A DNA stretch of 64,000 nucleotides from CAMLDH01 sp966250375 (GTDB taxonomy: Bacteria; Pseudomonadota; Gammaproteobacteria; Burkholderiales; Burkholderiaceae_D). The position numbers and the translations under genes are program-made. Of this stretch, positions 35,590 to 44,142 are shown in pieces (the first letter of the stretch is position 1; each line of letters opens with the position of its first letter). A model generated the notes under the pieces. It had not been told where the DNA came from and did no database searches. It was given only the letters and a program-made list of their open reading frames with translations. The stretch is taken from assembly GCA_966250375.1 (NCBI GenBank), contig CBINHE010000004.1:18294-82293 (forward strand). Reading direction: 5' to 3'.

Positions 35590-36885
35590 TTAAACGTAAG
35601 CGGGCACCAAGCAATGCTTGTGCTCAATGTGATATTCAAATTCTTCGCGAAAATTCTTGATCATTGCGCGTACCGGCATCGCAGCCGCATCGCCCAATGC
35701 ACAAATCGTGCGCCCTTGGATATTGTCGGCAATCGAATTGAGCATATCCAGATCGTCCGCACGACCTTCACCGTGTTCGATCCGGTGCACCATGCGATAT
35801 AACCAGCCGGTGCCTTCGCGGCAAGGGGTACATTGACCGCACGACTCTTCGAAATAAAAGTACGACAGACGCAGCAGCGATTTGACCATGCAGCGGGTTT
35901 CGTCCATCACGATCACCGCGCCGGAACCCAGCATCGAACCGGCTTTCGCGATAGAATCGTAGTCCATGTCGGTCGCCATCATGACGTCACCGGTCAGTAC
36001 CGGCATTGATGAGCCGCCAGGAATGACCGCCTTGATCTTCTTTCCGCCGCGCATACCACCGGCCAGCTCCAGCAATGTTGCAAACGGCGTACCGAGTGGC
36101 ACTTCGTAGTTGCCCGGTTTTGCCACGTCACCTGACATCGAGAATATCTTGGTGCCGCCATTGTTCGGCTTGCCCAGTGCTGCGTAAGCTTCGCCGCCCA
36201 TGTTCATCACAAACGGTACCGCAGCAAAGGTTTCGGTGTTATTGATCGTGGTCGGTTTTCCGTACAAACCAAAGCTTGCCGGGAAAGGCGGCTTGAAGCG
36301 TGGCTGCCCTTTCTTGCCTTCGAGTGATTCCAGCAACGCGGTTTCTTCGCCGCAAATATACGCGCCAAACCCGTGAAATGCATGCAACTGGAAATTGAAG
36401 TCGCTGCCCATGATCTTGGCACCAAGGAATCCGACAGCGCGCGCCTCTTCCAGCGCATCTTCGAAACGTTCGTAGTCAGCCCATATCTCACCGTGGATAT
36501 AGTTATAGCCGACCGTAATCCCCATCGCATACGCACCGATCGCCATCCCCTCGATCAATGCATGCGGATTGTAGCGAATGATGTCACGGTCCTTGAATGT
36601 GCCCGGCTCACCTTCATCCGTATTGCAGACCAAGTATTTCTGTCCCGGGAACTGGCGCGGCATAAAGCTCCACTTCAAGCCGGTTGGAAAACCCGCACCG
36701 CCGCGGCCGCGCAACGATGAAGTCTTCAGTTCCGCGATCACTTGCTCCGGCGTGATCTTATCGCTCAGGATACGCTTTAGTGCCTCGTAACCGCCGCGCT
36801 GGACGTAATCTGCCAAGTGCCAGTTTTTGCCATCAAGATCGGCAAGGATCAGTGGATTGATATGACGGTTGTGTAGGGACGTCAT
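35590..36885 (-). CDS. nuoF: NADH-quinone oxidoreductase subunit F
   Basis: 431 residues. FMN/NADH-binding glycine-rich RGRGGAGFPTGLKW, GAGAYICGEETALLESLEG-type motif (here GFGAYICGEETALLES) and the 4Fe-4S site ESCGQCTPCREG near residue 350. NADH is oxidised here. The start overlaps nuoE by 4 bases. Confidence 0.98.
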   Translation of the reverse strand: MTSLHNRHINPLILADLDGKNWHLADYVQRGGYEALKRILSDKITPEQVIAELKTSSLRGRGGAGFPTGLKWSFMPRQFPGQKYLVCNTDEGEPGTFKDRDIIRYNPHALIEGMAIGAYAMGITVGYNYIHGEIWADYERFEDALEEARAVGFLGAKIMGSDFNFQLHAFHGFGAYICGEETALLESLEGKKGQPRFKPPFPASFGLYGKPTTINNTETFAAVPFVMNMGGEAYAALGKPNNGGTKIFSMSGDVAKPGNYEVPLGTPFATLLELAGGMRGGKKIKAVIPGGSSMPVLTGDVMMATDMDYDSIAKAGSMLGSGAVIVMDETRCMVKSLLRLSYFYFEESCGQCTPCREGTGWLYRMVHRIEHGEGRADDLDMLNSIADNIQGRTICALGDAAAMPVRAMIKNFREEFEYHIEHKHCLVPAYV

Positions 36886-37361
36886 TTCTTCAACTCCTCC
36901 ACCAGCGCATCAATTTTCTCATTCGACATGAAGCTGCACATACGCTTATTGTTTACCAGCATGACCGGCGCATCACCGCAGGCACCCATGCACTCCCCCT
37001 CAACTAGAGTAAACTGACCGTCCCCTGTGGTTTCCTTGTAATCGACGCCGAGCTTGTGCTTCAGGTAGTACGCGGCCTTCTCACCGCCTGACAACGCACA
37101 CGGCAAGTTGGTGCAAACAGAAATTTTATGTTTGCCGAGCGGCTTGACGTTATACATGTTGTAAAAAGTTGCAACTTCCTGCACCGCAATCGCAGGCATG
37201 CCGAGATAATCGGCGACATCCTGTATCACTTCAGGCGCGAGCCACCCCTTTTCATCCTGAGCAATGGCAAGCGCAGCCATCACCGCCGACTGCTTTTGAT
37301 CTGCCGGAAATTTCGCGACCTCGCGGTCAATTCTTTTGTACGCTTGCTCTGATAACAGCAT
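36882..37361 (-). CDS. nuoE: NADH-quinone oxidoreductase subunit E
   Basis: 159 residues, thioredoxin-like fold with a 2Fe-2S site made of CTNLPCALSGG and CMGACGDAPVM. It partners NuoF. Start MLLSEQAYKRIDREV. Confidence 0.97.
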   Translation of the reverse strand: MLLSEQAYKRIDREVAKFPADQKQSAVMAALAIAQDEKGWLAPEVIQDVADYLGMPAIAVQEVATFYNMYNVKPLGKHKISVCTNLPCALSGGEKAAYYLKHKLGVDYKETTGDGQFTLVEGECMGACGDAPVMLVNNKRMCSFMSNEKIDALVEELKK

Positions 37362-37389
37362 TGTCTATGCCTCAAATATCGACGCGCGC

Positions 37390-38643
37390 TTAGCGGTCGA
37401 TTTCACCAAACACGATATCTTGTGTACCGATGATCGTTACTGCATCGGCAATCATGTGACCTTTTGCCATTTCATCCAAACCCTGCAAATGCGCAAAACC
37501 AGGCGCACGGATTTTCATGCGGTAAGGTTTGTTCGCACCATCAGACACAAGGTAAATACCGAACTCGCCTTTCGGATGTTCGACCGCGGCATATGCTTCA
37601 CCGGGCGGCACGTGAAAACCCTCTGTAAACAACTTGAAGTGATGGATCAGCTCTTCCATGTTCGACTTCATATCCACACGCGATGGCGGTGCCACCTTGT
37701 GGTTGTCAGTCATCACTGGACCCGGATTGTTGCGCAGCCATTCGACACATTGCTTGATGATGCGGTTCGACTGGCGCATTTCTTCCACACGCACCAGATA
37801 GCGGTCGTAGCAGTCACCATTAGTGCCGACCGGGATATCGAAGTCGAGCAAGTCATAGACTTCGTATGGCTGTTTCTTGCGCAAATCCCATTCAATGCCG
37901 GACCCGCGCAACATCGGGCCAGTGAAACCCATCGCTTTCGCACGCTCAGGCGAAACCACACCAATCCCCACCAAACGCTGTTTCCAGATACGATTATCGG
38001 TCAGCAGCGTCTCGTATTCATCAACGTAGTGCGGGAAGCGATTGGTGAAATCCTCAATAAAATCGAGCAGCGAACCCTGGCGGTTTTCATTCAGTTGCCT
38101 GATCGCCTTTTCGTTCTTTAACAACGATGCCCCATGCTTCGGCATCGTATCCGGCAAATCGCGATACACACCACCCGGACGATAGTACGCTGCGTGCAGG
38201 CGTGCACCCGACACCGCTTCATAGCAGTCCATCAAATCTTCGCGCTCGCGGAATGCGTACAGGAATACCGCCATCGCCCCGACGTCCAGTGCATGCGCGC
38301 CGATCCACAACAAGTGGTTCAGCAAACGCGTAATTTCGTCGAACATCACACGGATATACTGCGCGCGCAATGGTACTTCGAGAGCCAGTAATTTCTCGAT
38401 TGCCATCACGTAGCCGTGCTCGTTGCACATCATCGACACGTAATCGAGGCGGTCCATGTACGGCACGGATTGAAGATAGGTTTTTTGTTCAGCAAGCTTT
38501 TCCGTTGCGCGATGCAGCAGACCGATATGCGGATCGGCGCGCTGGATGACTTCACCATCCAGCTCCAACACAAGGCGCAATACGCCATGGGCCGCAGGAT
38601 GTTGCGGACCGAAGTTCAGAGTGTAATTCTTGATTTCAGCCAT
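37390..38643 (-). CDS. nuoD: NADH-quinone oxidoreductase subunit D
   Basis: 417 residues, 49-kDa-type subunit forming the quinone site with NuoB and NuoH. Conserved NFGPQHPAAHGVLRLVLELDG and HIGLLHRATEKLAE are present. NuoC and NuoD are separate here, unlike the fused enterobacterial protein. The start overlaps the nuoC stop. Confidence 0.98.
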   Translation of the reverse strand: MAEIKNYTLNFGPQHPAAHGVLRLVLELDGEVIQRADPHIGLLHRATEKLAEQKTYLQSVPYMDRLDYVSMMCNEHGYVMAIEKLLALEVPLRAQYIRVMFDEITRLLNHLLWIGAHALDVGAMAVFLYAFREREDLMDCYEAVSGARLHAAYYRPGGVYRDLPDTMPKHGASLLKNEKAIRQLNENRQGSLLDFIEDFTNRFPHYVDEYETLLTDNRIWKQRLVGIGVVSPERAKAMGFTGPMLRGSGIEWDLRKKQPYEVYDLLDFDIPVGTNGDCYDRYLVRVEEMRQSNRIIKQCVEWLRNNPGPVMTDNHKVAPPSRVDMKSNMEELIHHFKLFTEGFHVPPGEAYAAVEHPKGEFGIYLVSDGANKPYRMKIRAPGFAHLQGLDEMAKGHMIADAVTIIGTQDIVFGEIDR

Positions 38644-39239
38644 TATTTAACCCCGTAAGTTTCTTCACGAATCACACGCGGCGTAATTTCGCGCGGCTCG
38701 ATCGTCACGGGTTGATAAATCACGCGCTTTTGTTCAGGGTCGTAGCGCATCTCGACATAACCCGACACCGGAAAGTCTTTGCGGAACGGATGACCGATGA
38801 AGCCATAGTCCGTCAAAATGCGACGCAAATCGTTGTGGCCGTCAAACAGAATACCGAAGAAATCGAATGCTTCGCGCTCGTACCAATTGGCAGCAGCCCA
38901 GATATCGATCATCGAAGCAACCACCGGCATCTCATCATCCGGCGCAAACACGCGCACACGCACGCGCCAGTTGTGCTCGATCGACAGCAGATGGGAAATC
39001 ACAGCGAAACGCGGCCCCTCCCATGCACCATCACCGTAGGTCGAATAATCGATACCACACAGATCAATCAATTCTTCGAAACGCAGATCGACATGATCAC
39101 GCAACACGCGCATAGCGAAAAAATAATTCGTAGCGTTCACTACGACAGTCACCTCACCCAATGCAACCACCAGACTTTGCATATGGTCGCCAAGCGCATT
39201 ACGCAAAGCTGCTTCGAGAGTTTCAAGTTTGGTCGTCAT
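38643..39239 (-). CDS. nuoC: NADH-quinone oxidoreductase subunit C
   Basis: 198 residues, 30-kDa-type subunit, with the family signature EREAFDFFGILFDGHNDLRRIL and DYGFIGHPFRKDFPVSGYVE. Lies 21 bases after nuoB. Confidence 0.97.
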   Translation of the reverse strand: MTTKLETLEAALRNALGDHMQSLVVALGEVTVVVNATNYFFAMRVLRDHVDLRFEELIDLCGIDYSTYGDGAWEGPRFAVISHLLSIEHNWRVRVRVFAPDDEMPVVASMIDIWAAANWYEREAFDFFGILFDGHNDLRRILTDYGFIGHPFRKDFPVSGYVEMRYDPEQKRVIYQPVTIEPREITPRVIREETYGVK

Positions 39240-39260
39240 ATGCTTAACTCGGCTGGCCTC

Positions 39261-39737
39261 TTAGCGTGCAATCGTATTGGTGCGTTTGATCTTGTTCTGC
39301 AATTGCATGATGCCGTACAACAGCGCTTCTGCAGTGGGGGGGCAGCCCGGCACATACACATCCACCGGGACAATGCGGTCGCAGCCACGCACTACAGAGT
39401 AGGAATAGTGGTAGTAGCCGCCGCCGTTTGCGCAGGAGCCCATCGAAATCACCCAACGCGGTTCGGCCATTTGGTCGTACACCTTGCGCAGGGCCGGCGC
39501 CATTTTGTTGCACAGTGTCCCGGCCACGATCATCACATCGGATTGACGCGGCGATGGTCGAAACACGATGCCGAAACGATCCAGATCATAACGCGACGCA
39601 CCTGCGTGCATCATCTCCACTGCGCAGCAGGCCAGACCGAATGTCATTGGCCACATCGAACCGGTACGTGTCCAGTTGATGAGCTTGTCCGCGGTAGTAG
39701 TGACAAAACCTTCGCTCAATACGCCTTCAATTGACAT
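39261..39737 (-). CDS. nuoB: NADH-quinone oxidoreductase subunit B
   Basis: 158 residues. Holds cluster N2 through the tandem cysteines in GLACCAVEMMH plus downstream Cys in SMGSCANGGG and VPGCPPTAEAL. Three bases after nuoA. Confidence 0.98.
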   Translation of the reverse strand: MSIEGVLSEGFVTTTADKLINWTRTGSMWPMTFGLACCAVEMMHAGASRYDLDRFGIVFRPSPRQSDVMIVAGTLCNKMAPALRKVYDQMAEPRWVISMGSCANGGGYYHYSYSVVRGCDRIVPVDVYVPGCPPTAEALLYGIMQLQNKIKRTNTIAR

Positions 39738-39740
39738 GAC

Positions 39741-40100
39741 TCATTCCCAATCCAGGGCACCTTTCTTCCAGATGTACCAGAATCCGACTACGAATTCAGC
39801 GATAAACACCAGCATCGTCACGAAACCAGCCCAGCCGAGGTCTCGCATGGCGACACCCCACGGGAAGAAAAATGCGGTTTCCAGGTCGAATAAAATAAAA
39901 AGAATCGCAACGAGGTAGTAGCGCACATCAAACTTCATACGCGCATCCTCAAATGCTTCGAAGCCACACTCGTACGGAGATGTTTTTTCAGCATCAGGCC
40001 TGAATGGCGCAATGACGCGACCAAGCACTTGAGGCACAACGCCTACGCCGATACCGACGAGAATAAAGAGAAGTACAGGGAGATAATTTTCGAGGTTCAC
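39741..40100 (-). CDS. nuoA: NADH-quinone oxidoreductase subunit A
   Basis: 119 residues, three membrane helices, with YECGFEAFEDARMKFDVRYYLVAILFILFDLE as the family core (key residues E-C-G and D-V-R-Y). The start appears to be GTG at 40100, since no ATG precedes it in frame. First gene of the nuo run, 114 bases downstream of tRNA-Leu. Confidence 0.95.
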   Translation of the reverse strand: MNLENYLPVLLFILVGIGVGVVPQVLGRVIAPFRPDAEKTSPYECGFEAFEDARMKFDVRYYLVAILFILFDLETAFFFPWGVAMRDLGWAGFVTMLVFIAEFVVGFWYIWKKGALDWE

Positions 40101-40214
40101 GATAGGTCGTATATATAGGCGATTGATTGACCAGATGAATAACGCACTAAATCAAACACAATTCCTCGATAAAAAGCCAGCTCAGGCATACCCTTCGCTG
40201 GCTCTATTCTTTTT

Positions 40215-40298
40215 GGTGCCGACGGCGAGACTCGAACTCGCACAGCTTTCGCCACTACCCCCTCAAGATAGCGTGTCTACCAATTTCACCACGTCGGC
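40215..40298 (-). tRNA. tRNA-Leu(GAG)
   Basis: A class II tRNA of 84 nt with acceptor stem GCCGACG/CGTCGGC, D-arm GTGAAATTGGTAGACAC, anticodon stem CTATC/GGTAG around the loop TTGAGGG (anticodon GAG), a long variable arm and T-arm GAGTTCGAGTCTC. CCA is encoded. It lies between secG and nuoA on the same strand. Confidence 0.95.
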
Positions 40299-40384
40299 TT
40301 CAGTCCGCTATTTTAACCTGATTTAGCGCTTTTGTTCAACGCACAAGCGCACTAAAACAATGCATAAAATCGAATTTCAATCAA

Positions 40385-40801
40385 TTATTTCGGAATTTGA
40401 TTCGATTGACCTGCCGCACTTGCAGGCGCACTCGGCGCAAGTTGCACTCCCCCTTTGGCAGCGGGCGCAGGGGCAGGCACACCAGCAGCAGGTGCGACTG
40501 GCACGGAATCAGCCTTAGGAGTCGCCGGCAAATTATCCATCACACCGCCACTCACCGTTGTGTGCTTGCCGCCAAGGTAAGCCAATGCCAGCGTCGCGGC
40601 AAAAAAAACCGCTGCAGCGAATCCCGTCGACTTGGACAGGAAGTTGGATGAACCGGTTGCACCAAACAAACTGCCCGAGGCGCCGGAACCGAACGCCGCC
40701 CCCATGTCGGCACCTTTACCGTGCTGCAGAAGCACGAGGCCGATAATGGCCAGCGCGGACGCCACCTGAATGACGATGATGATACTCAAGAGCGTATTCA
40801 T
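40385..40801 (-). CDS. secG: preprotein translocase subunit SecG
   Basis: 138 residues. Two membrane helices flank the conserved VLLQHGKGADMGAAFGSGASGSLFG loop. The tail is a long Ala/Pro-rich cytoplasmic or periplasmic extension (PVAPAAGVPAPAPAAKGG), common in betaproteobacteria. Downstream of tpiA by 56 bases. Confidence 0.95.
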   Translation of the reverse strand: MNTLLSIIIVIQVASALAIIGLVLLQHGKGADMGAAFGSGASGSLFGATGSSNFLSKSTGFAAAVFFAATLALAYLGGKHTTVSGGVMDNLPATPKADSVPVAPAAGVPAPAPAAKGGVQLAPSAPASAAGQSNQIPK

Positions 40802-40857
40802 TTAATAATTTCCAATCTCTGGTTAATTCTGTCGTTGCGACCCGTGGTCGAATGTCT

Positions 40858-41604
40858 TTATGTAGCGCGAATGATTTCGATGAAATCCGCCGCCTTTAAC
40901 GCCGCCCCGCCGATCAAACCGCCATCGATATCAGGCATCGCCAGCAGCTCCTTGGCATTGTCGGGTTTCATGCTACCGCCATATAAAATCCGAACCTTAT
41001 CCGCCACTACCACATCTTTCGCCGCTAGTTTCGCGCGGATCATTGCGTGCACGTCTTGCGCCATTTGAGGCGTTGCCGTCTTGCCTGTGCCAATCGCCCA
41101 AACCGGCTCATAAGCGATCACGACTTTCGTGAGGTCACCCATATCAAGAACAGCCAAGACCACATCAATCTGCCGCCCCACCACCGCATCGGTCCGCCCT
41201 GCTTCGCGCTCGGCCAAAGTCTCACCGACGCACACTATCGGAATCAAGCCGCTATGCAGTGCACGAATCGCCTTCTGTGCAACAGAAGCATCGGTCTCAC
41301 CGTGATAGGCGCGGCGCTCCGAGTGTCCGACGATAACGTATGTGCAGCCAAAGTCGAGCAGCATTGCCGCTGCCACTTCTCCCGTGTAGGCACCCGACTC
41401 ATGCGAGGACAGATCTTGTGCACCCCACGCAATCGAGGTTGCAGCCAATTCGGACCGGGATTGGGCGAGATAAGGGGACGGCACACAGATGGCAACATCA
41501 CACGCCGGCTGACCCAGTGCGGCCTTGATCTCGGCAAACAACACAGCATTAGCAGCGAGAGTGCCATTCATTTTCCAGTTACCGGCGACAAGTTTGCGAC
41601 GCAT
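40858..41604 (-). CDS. tpiA: triosephosphate isomerase
   Basis: 248 residues. Substrate Lys in AGNWKMNG, catalytic His in VIVGHSERR, catalytic Glu in VIAYEPVWAIGTGKTATP and phosphate-binding YGGSMKPDN. Interconverts dihydroxyacetone phosphate and glyceraldehyde 3-phosphate. Confidence 0.98.
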   Translation of the reverse strand: MRRKLVAGNWKMNGTLAANAVLFAEIKAALGQPACDVAICVPSPYLAQSRSELAATSIAWGAQDLSSHESGAYTGEVAAAMLLDFGCTYVIVGHSERRAYHGETDASVAQKAIRALHSGLIPIVCVGETLAEREAGRTDAVVGRQIDVVLAVLDMGDLTKVVIAYEPVWAIGTGKTATPQMAQDVHAMIRAKLAAKDVVVADKVRILYGGSMKPDNAKELLAMPDIDGGLIGGAALKAADFIEIIRAT

Positions 41605-41816
41605 AAATGCCTAAAATTTTCAATAACCCGGCATTTTAACGCGCCACAGTAAAACGGGCAAACCGGACAACTCGATTACTCGGCTGTCCATGCAAATATC
41701 AAGGCTTCAACTGCAAGCAAAGAATGCTCCATAGGCAATTATTTTCAGCGCATATCCGATACTCGAGGAATTTCAGTAAAATCGCGATCGTCTGCACATG
41801 GACATCGGAAGTCGCC

Positions 41817-42797
41817 TTAAATTACCTTCAACATGATTTTCCCGACATGTGCACTGCTTTCCATTAGCACATGTGCCTGCACTGCATCCTCAAGCGGAAA
41901 TGTTTGATGGATTACCGGCTTGATTGCGCCGATTTCGAGTAAAGGCCAAATATGCGCGCGCAAATTGGTAACGATGGCGGCTTTGAAGGCAATTGAGCGC
42001 GGGCGCAATGTAGAACCGGTAATCGTCAGACGCCGACGCAAAATCTGCCCTAGATCGACCACACCCTTCATACCTCCAAGAAAAGCAATGATTACCAAGC
42101 GCCCATCATCTGCCAGGCAGTTAATCTCGCGTGCGACATAGTCACCGCCGACCATGTCGAGAATCACATCCACGCCCTTGCCATTTGTAACAGCACCGAT
42201 GACTTCAACGAAATCTTCGCTCCGATAGTTGATGCCGCGCTCTGCTCCTAAAGCCTCGCAAGTGCGGCATTTTTCATCCGAACCAGCAGTCGCAAAAACC
42301 CGATGGCCGAGTGCGACCGCCATCTGAATTGCCGTCACGCCGATGCCTGAAGTTCCCCCTTGCACCAAAAATGTTTCAGTTCCGGTCAGTTTTGCCCGGT
42401 CGAATACGTTGCTCCATACGGTGAAAAAAGTTTCCGGCAACGAGGCTGCTTCGATCACGCTCAAGCCTTTCGGCACCGGCAGGCATTGCTCTATCGGCGC
42501 CGCACAATATTCCGCATAGCCACCTCCCTGCACCAAGGCACAGACCATATCGCCTTTCTTGAAGTCGCTGCCCGACAAATTTCCATCGACAATTTCACCT
42601 GCCACTTCCAGCCCAAGCAAATCCGATGCGCCCGGAGGAACCGGGTAATGGCCGATACGTTGAATCACGTCGGGTCTGTTAACACCAGCAGCGTGGACCT
42701 TAATCAGGACTTCGCCGGGCTTCAAGGTGGGCATTGGCCGCTCACAAAGCTTCAAGACATCGGGCGGGCCAAGTTGAGTAATTTCGATAGCACGCAT
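41817..42797 (-). CDS. NAD(P)H-quinone oxidoreductase, zinc-independent MDR family (PIG3-like)
   Basis: 326 residues from the ATG at 42797 (MRAIEITQLGPPDVLKL). GroES-like N-domain (VHAAGVNRPDVIQRIGHYPVPPGASDLLGLEVAG) and a Rossmann domain with QGGTSGIGVTAIQMA for NADPH. No structural or catalytic zinc ligands, as in quinone oxidoreductases. Physiological substrate unknown. It stands opposite tpiA-secG in no clear operon. Confidence 0.9.
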   Translation of the reverse strand: MRAIEITQLGPPDVLKLCERPMPTLKPGEVLIKVHAAGVNRPDVIQRIGHYPVPPGASDLLGLEVAGEIVDGNLSGSDFKKGDMVCALVQGGGYAEYCAAPIEQCLPVPKGLSVIEAASLPETFFTVWSNVFDRAKLTGTETFLVQGGTSGIGVTAIQMAVALGHRVFATAGSDEKCRTCEALGAERGINYRSEDFVEVIGAVTNGKGVDVILDMVGGDYVAREINCLADDGRLVIIAFLGGMKGVVDLGQILRRRLTITGSTLRPRSIAFKAAIVTNLRAHIWPLLEIGAIKPVIHQTFPLEDAVQAHVLMESSAHVGKIMLKVI

Positions 42798-43084
42798 GTC
42801 AATCTCGTCATATGAAAAAATACACAATAATATATTGTACGGTACTGAGAAAAACTATTTTTGCTTCAATTTGGCTACTTACTGGAACAGCCCGGGAGCG
42901 GATAGTGAAACACTTGGCTCAAATCACAAATATTTGGCGATCGGCCCGTTTTTCAGGTTCTGGTGCCCAGATCAGCACCTGCCTTGCAATGCGATCAAAT
43001 CCACTATGAGCTTGGGTCCAATACATAATCTTGAATCAATCAGTATGCAACCGATCGTCGCTTCGACGGCAATCATCTGCTCGC

Positions 43085-43724
43085 TCAAGCTATCAAACAT
43101 CGGTTGACATTCAAGGAAAAATCATTCCCAACCAGTGCATGATGAAGCTCCGCCTCCATCATCATGTGGTCAATTACGCCACCGACGTGGCCGACATCCC
43201 TAGGAACACGGCTTCATCACCTCCAAAACGGCCAACATTCCTTCGGCGCGAGTTGCTGCAGCCTGTCGGCAAATCCCCCGCAAAGCGTGAGTGCCAGCTT
43301 CCTGACCGAATACGTCGCTGATCGGCTTGAAGCGATATATATACATATACAAGAACAAGATGCCAAAAATCTGTCCAGATACACTGGCACTGACGTGAGC
43401 CGTATCAGTATCAAGCAAGCAATAGAAATGATTACCGCTGACAAGGTCCGTCAAATCATCGGCCTGTGCCAGTTGCCGAATGTATTCCTGTTGCTCGATC
43501 CACCACGATCTGAGGTCGGCACGACAAGTGTGCGGATTACCCTCGACAATTTGGGTAATTGTGCCTCGCGTCAACGCGAAAGACGCTGAAAAATTCCAGC
43601 ACTCCGAGACTATGACGTCACCTGTTAGCCACCTCATCCGACACAGGGAATGCAAAACACCCCCGCAGTCCGCATTCCCGCGCACTCTGGCAACGCAGAT
43701 AGCATCCGTCGCAAAATCCTCCAC
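43085..43724 (-). pseudogene. decayed GGDEF-domain (diguanylate cyclase) gene
   Basis: One minus-strand frame holds EQQEYIRQLAQADDLTDL and ILFLYMYIYRFKPISDVFGQ, which align with the GGDEF start (EQ..IR.LA..D.LTGLPNR) and the FLDLDRFKPINDTLGH block. That frame fails exactly at the active site: shifting one base gives GGDEAVF in place of GGDEF. A second shift gives GGVIDHMM...ALVGNDFSLNVN, matching the domain's later part. The metal-binding Asp pair is lost (YMYIY for DLDRF). So two frameshifts and several key substitutions show a dead gene. The intact cyclase 420 bases away is a different protein. Confidence 0.7.
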
Positions 43725-44142
43725 TCAGCTTCAGTGGATCATTAATACCCATAAAGCAAACTTATGAGTATAAAAATATGCTTGAGTTTAAAGGTGTTGA
43801 CATTACGCAATATCAAAAACTGGTATTGAATTAAATTGAGTGACGAAAAAAAGCCCTTACCTGAGCACGCAAAAATGTGGCATTGGTGCAATTTCCGGCA
43901 TGCCCGCACCCACTGAACGCACTCATGTCTTGTAGTTCGGCATCATCCTCCAAGGATTTTTCAGTTGCTCCGTCCCTTTACCAATAATGGTTAAAGATGA
44001 TGGTGATATCGAAGTGCAATTTACGTGCAAAATCCAACGATCATGTTGCAAATTGTTACCAAGATTTGGGTTGCTGCGCCGCTTTGGATTAATTAAATGG
44101 GAACTAAATTAAGCAATTAGTTTCCAACCGGAAATTAGAAAG
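43725..44142. other. AT-rich intergenic stretch upstream of the diguanylate cyclase
   Basis: No frame or RNA gene recognised. The sequence is more AT-rich than its surroundings. A TTGACA occurs near 43798 but no well-spaced -10 follows. It presumably contains the promoter of the cyclase gene. Confidence 0.4.

Noticed and set aside
43164..43589. 141-codon plus-strand frame over the GGDEF remnant
   Set aside because: The opposite strand carries recognisable GGDEF blocks in the expected order, so the plus frame is incidental.
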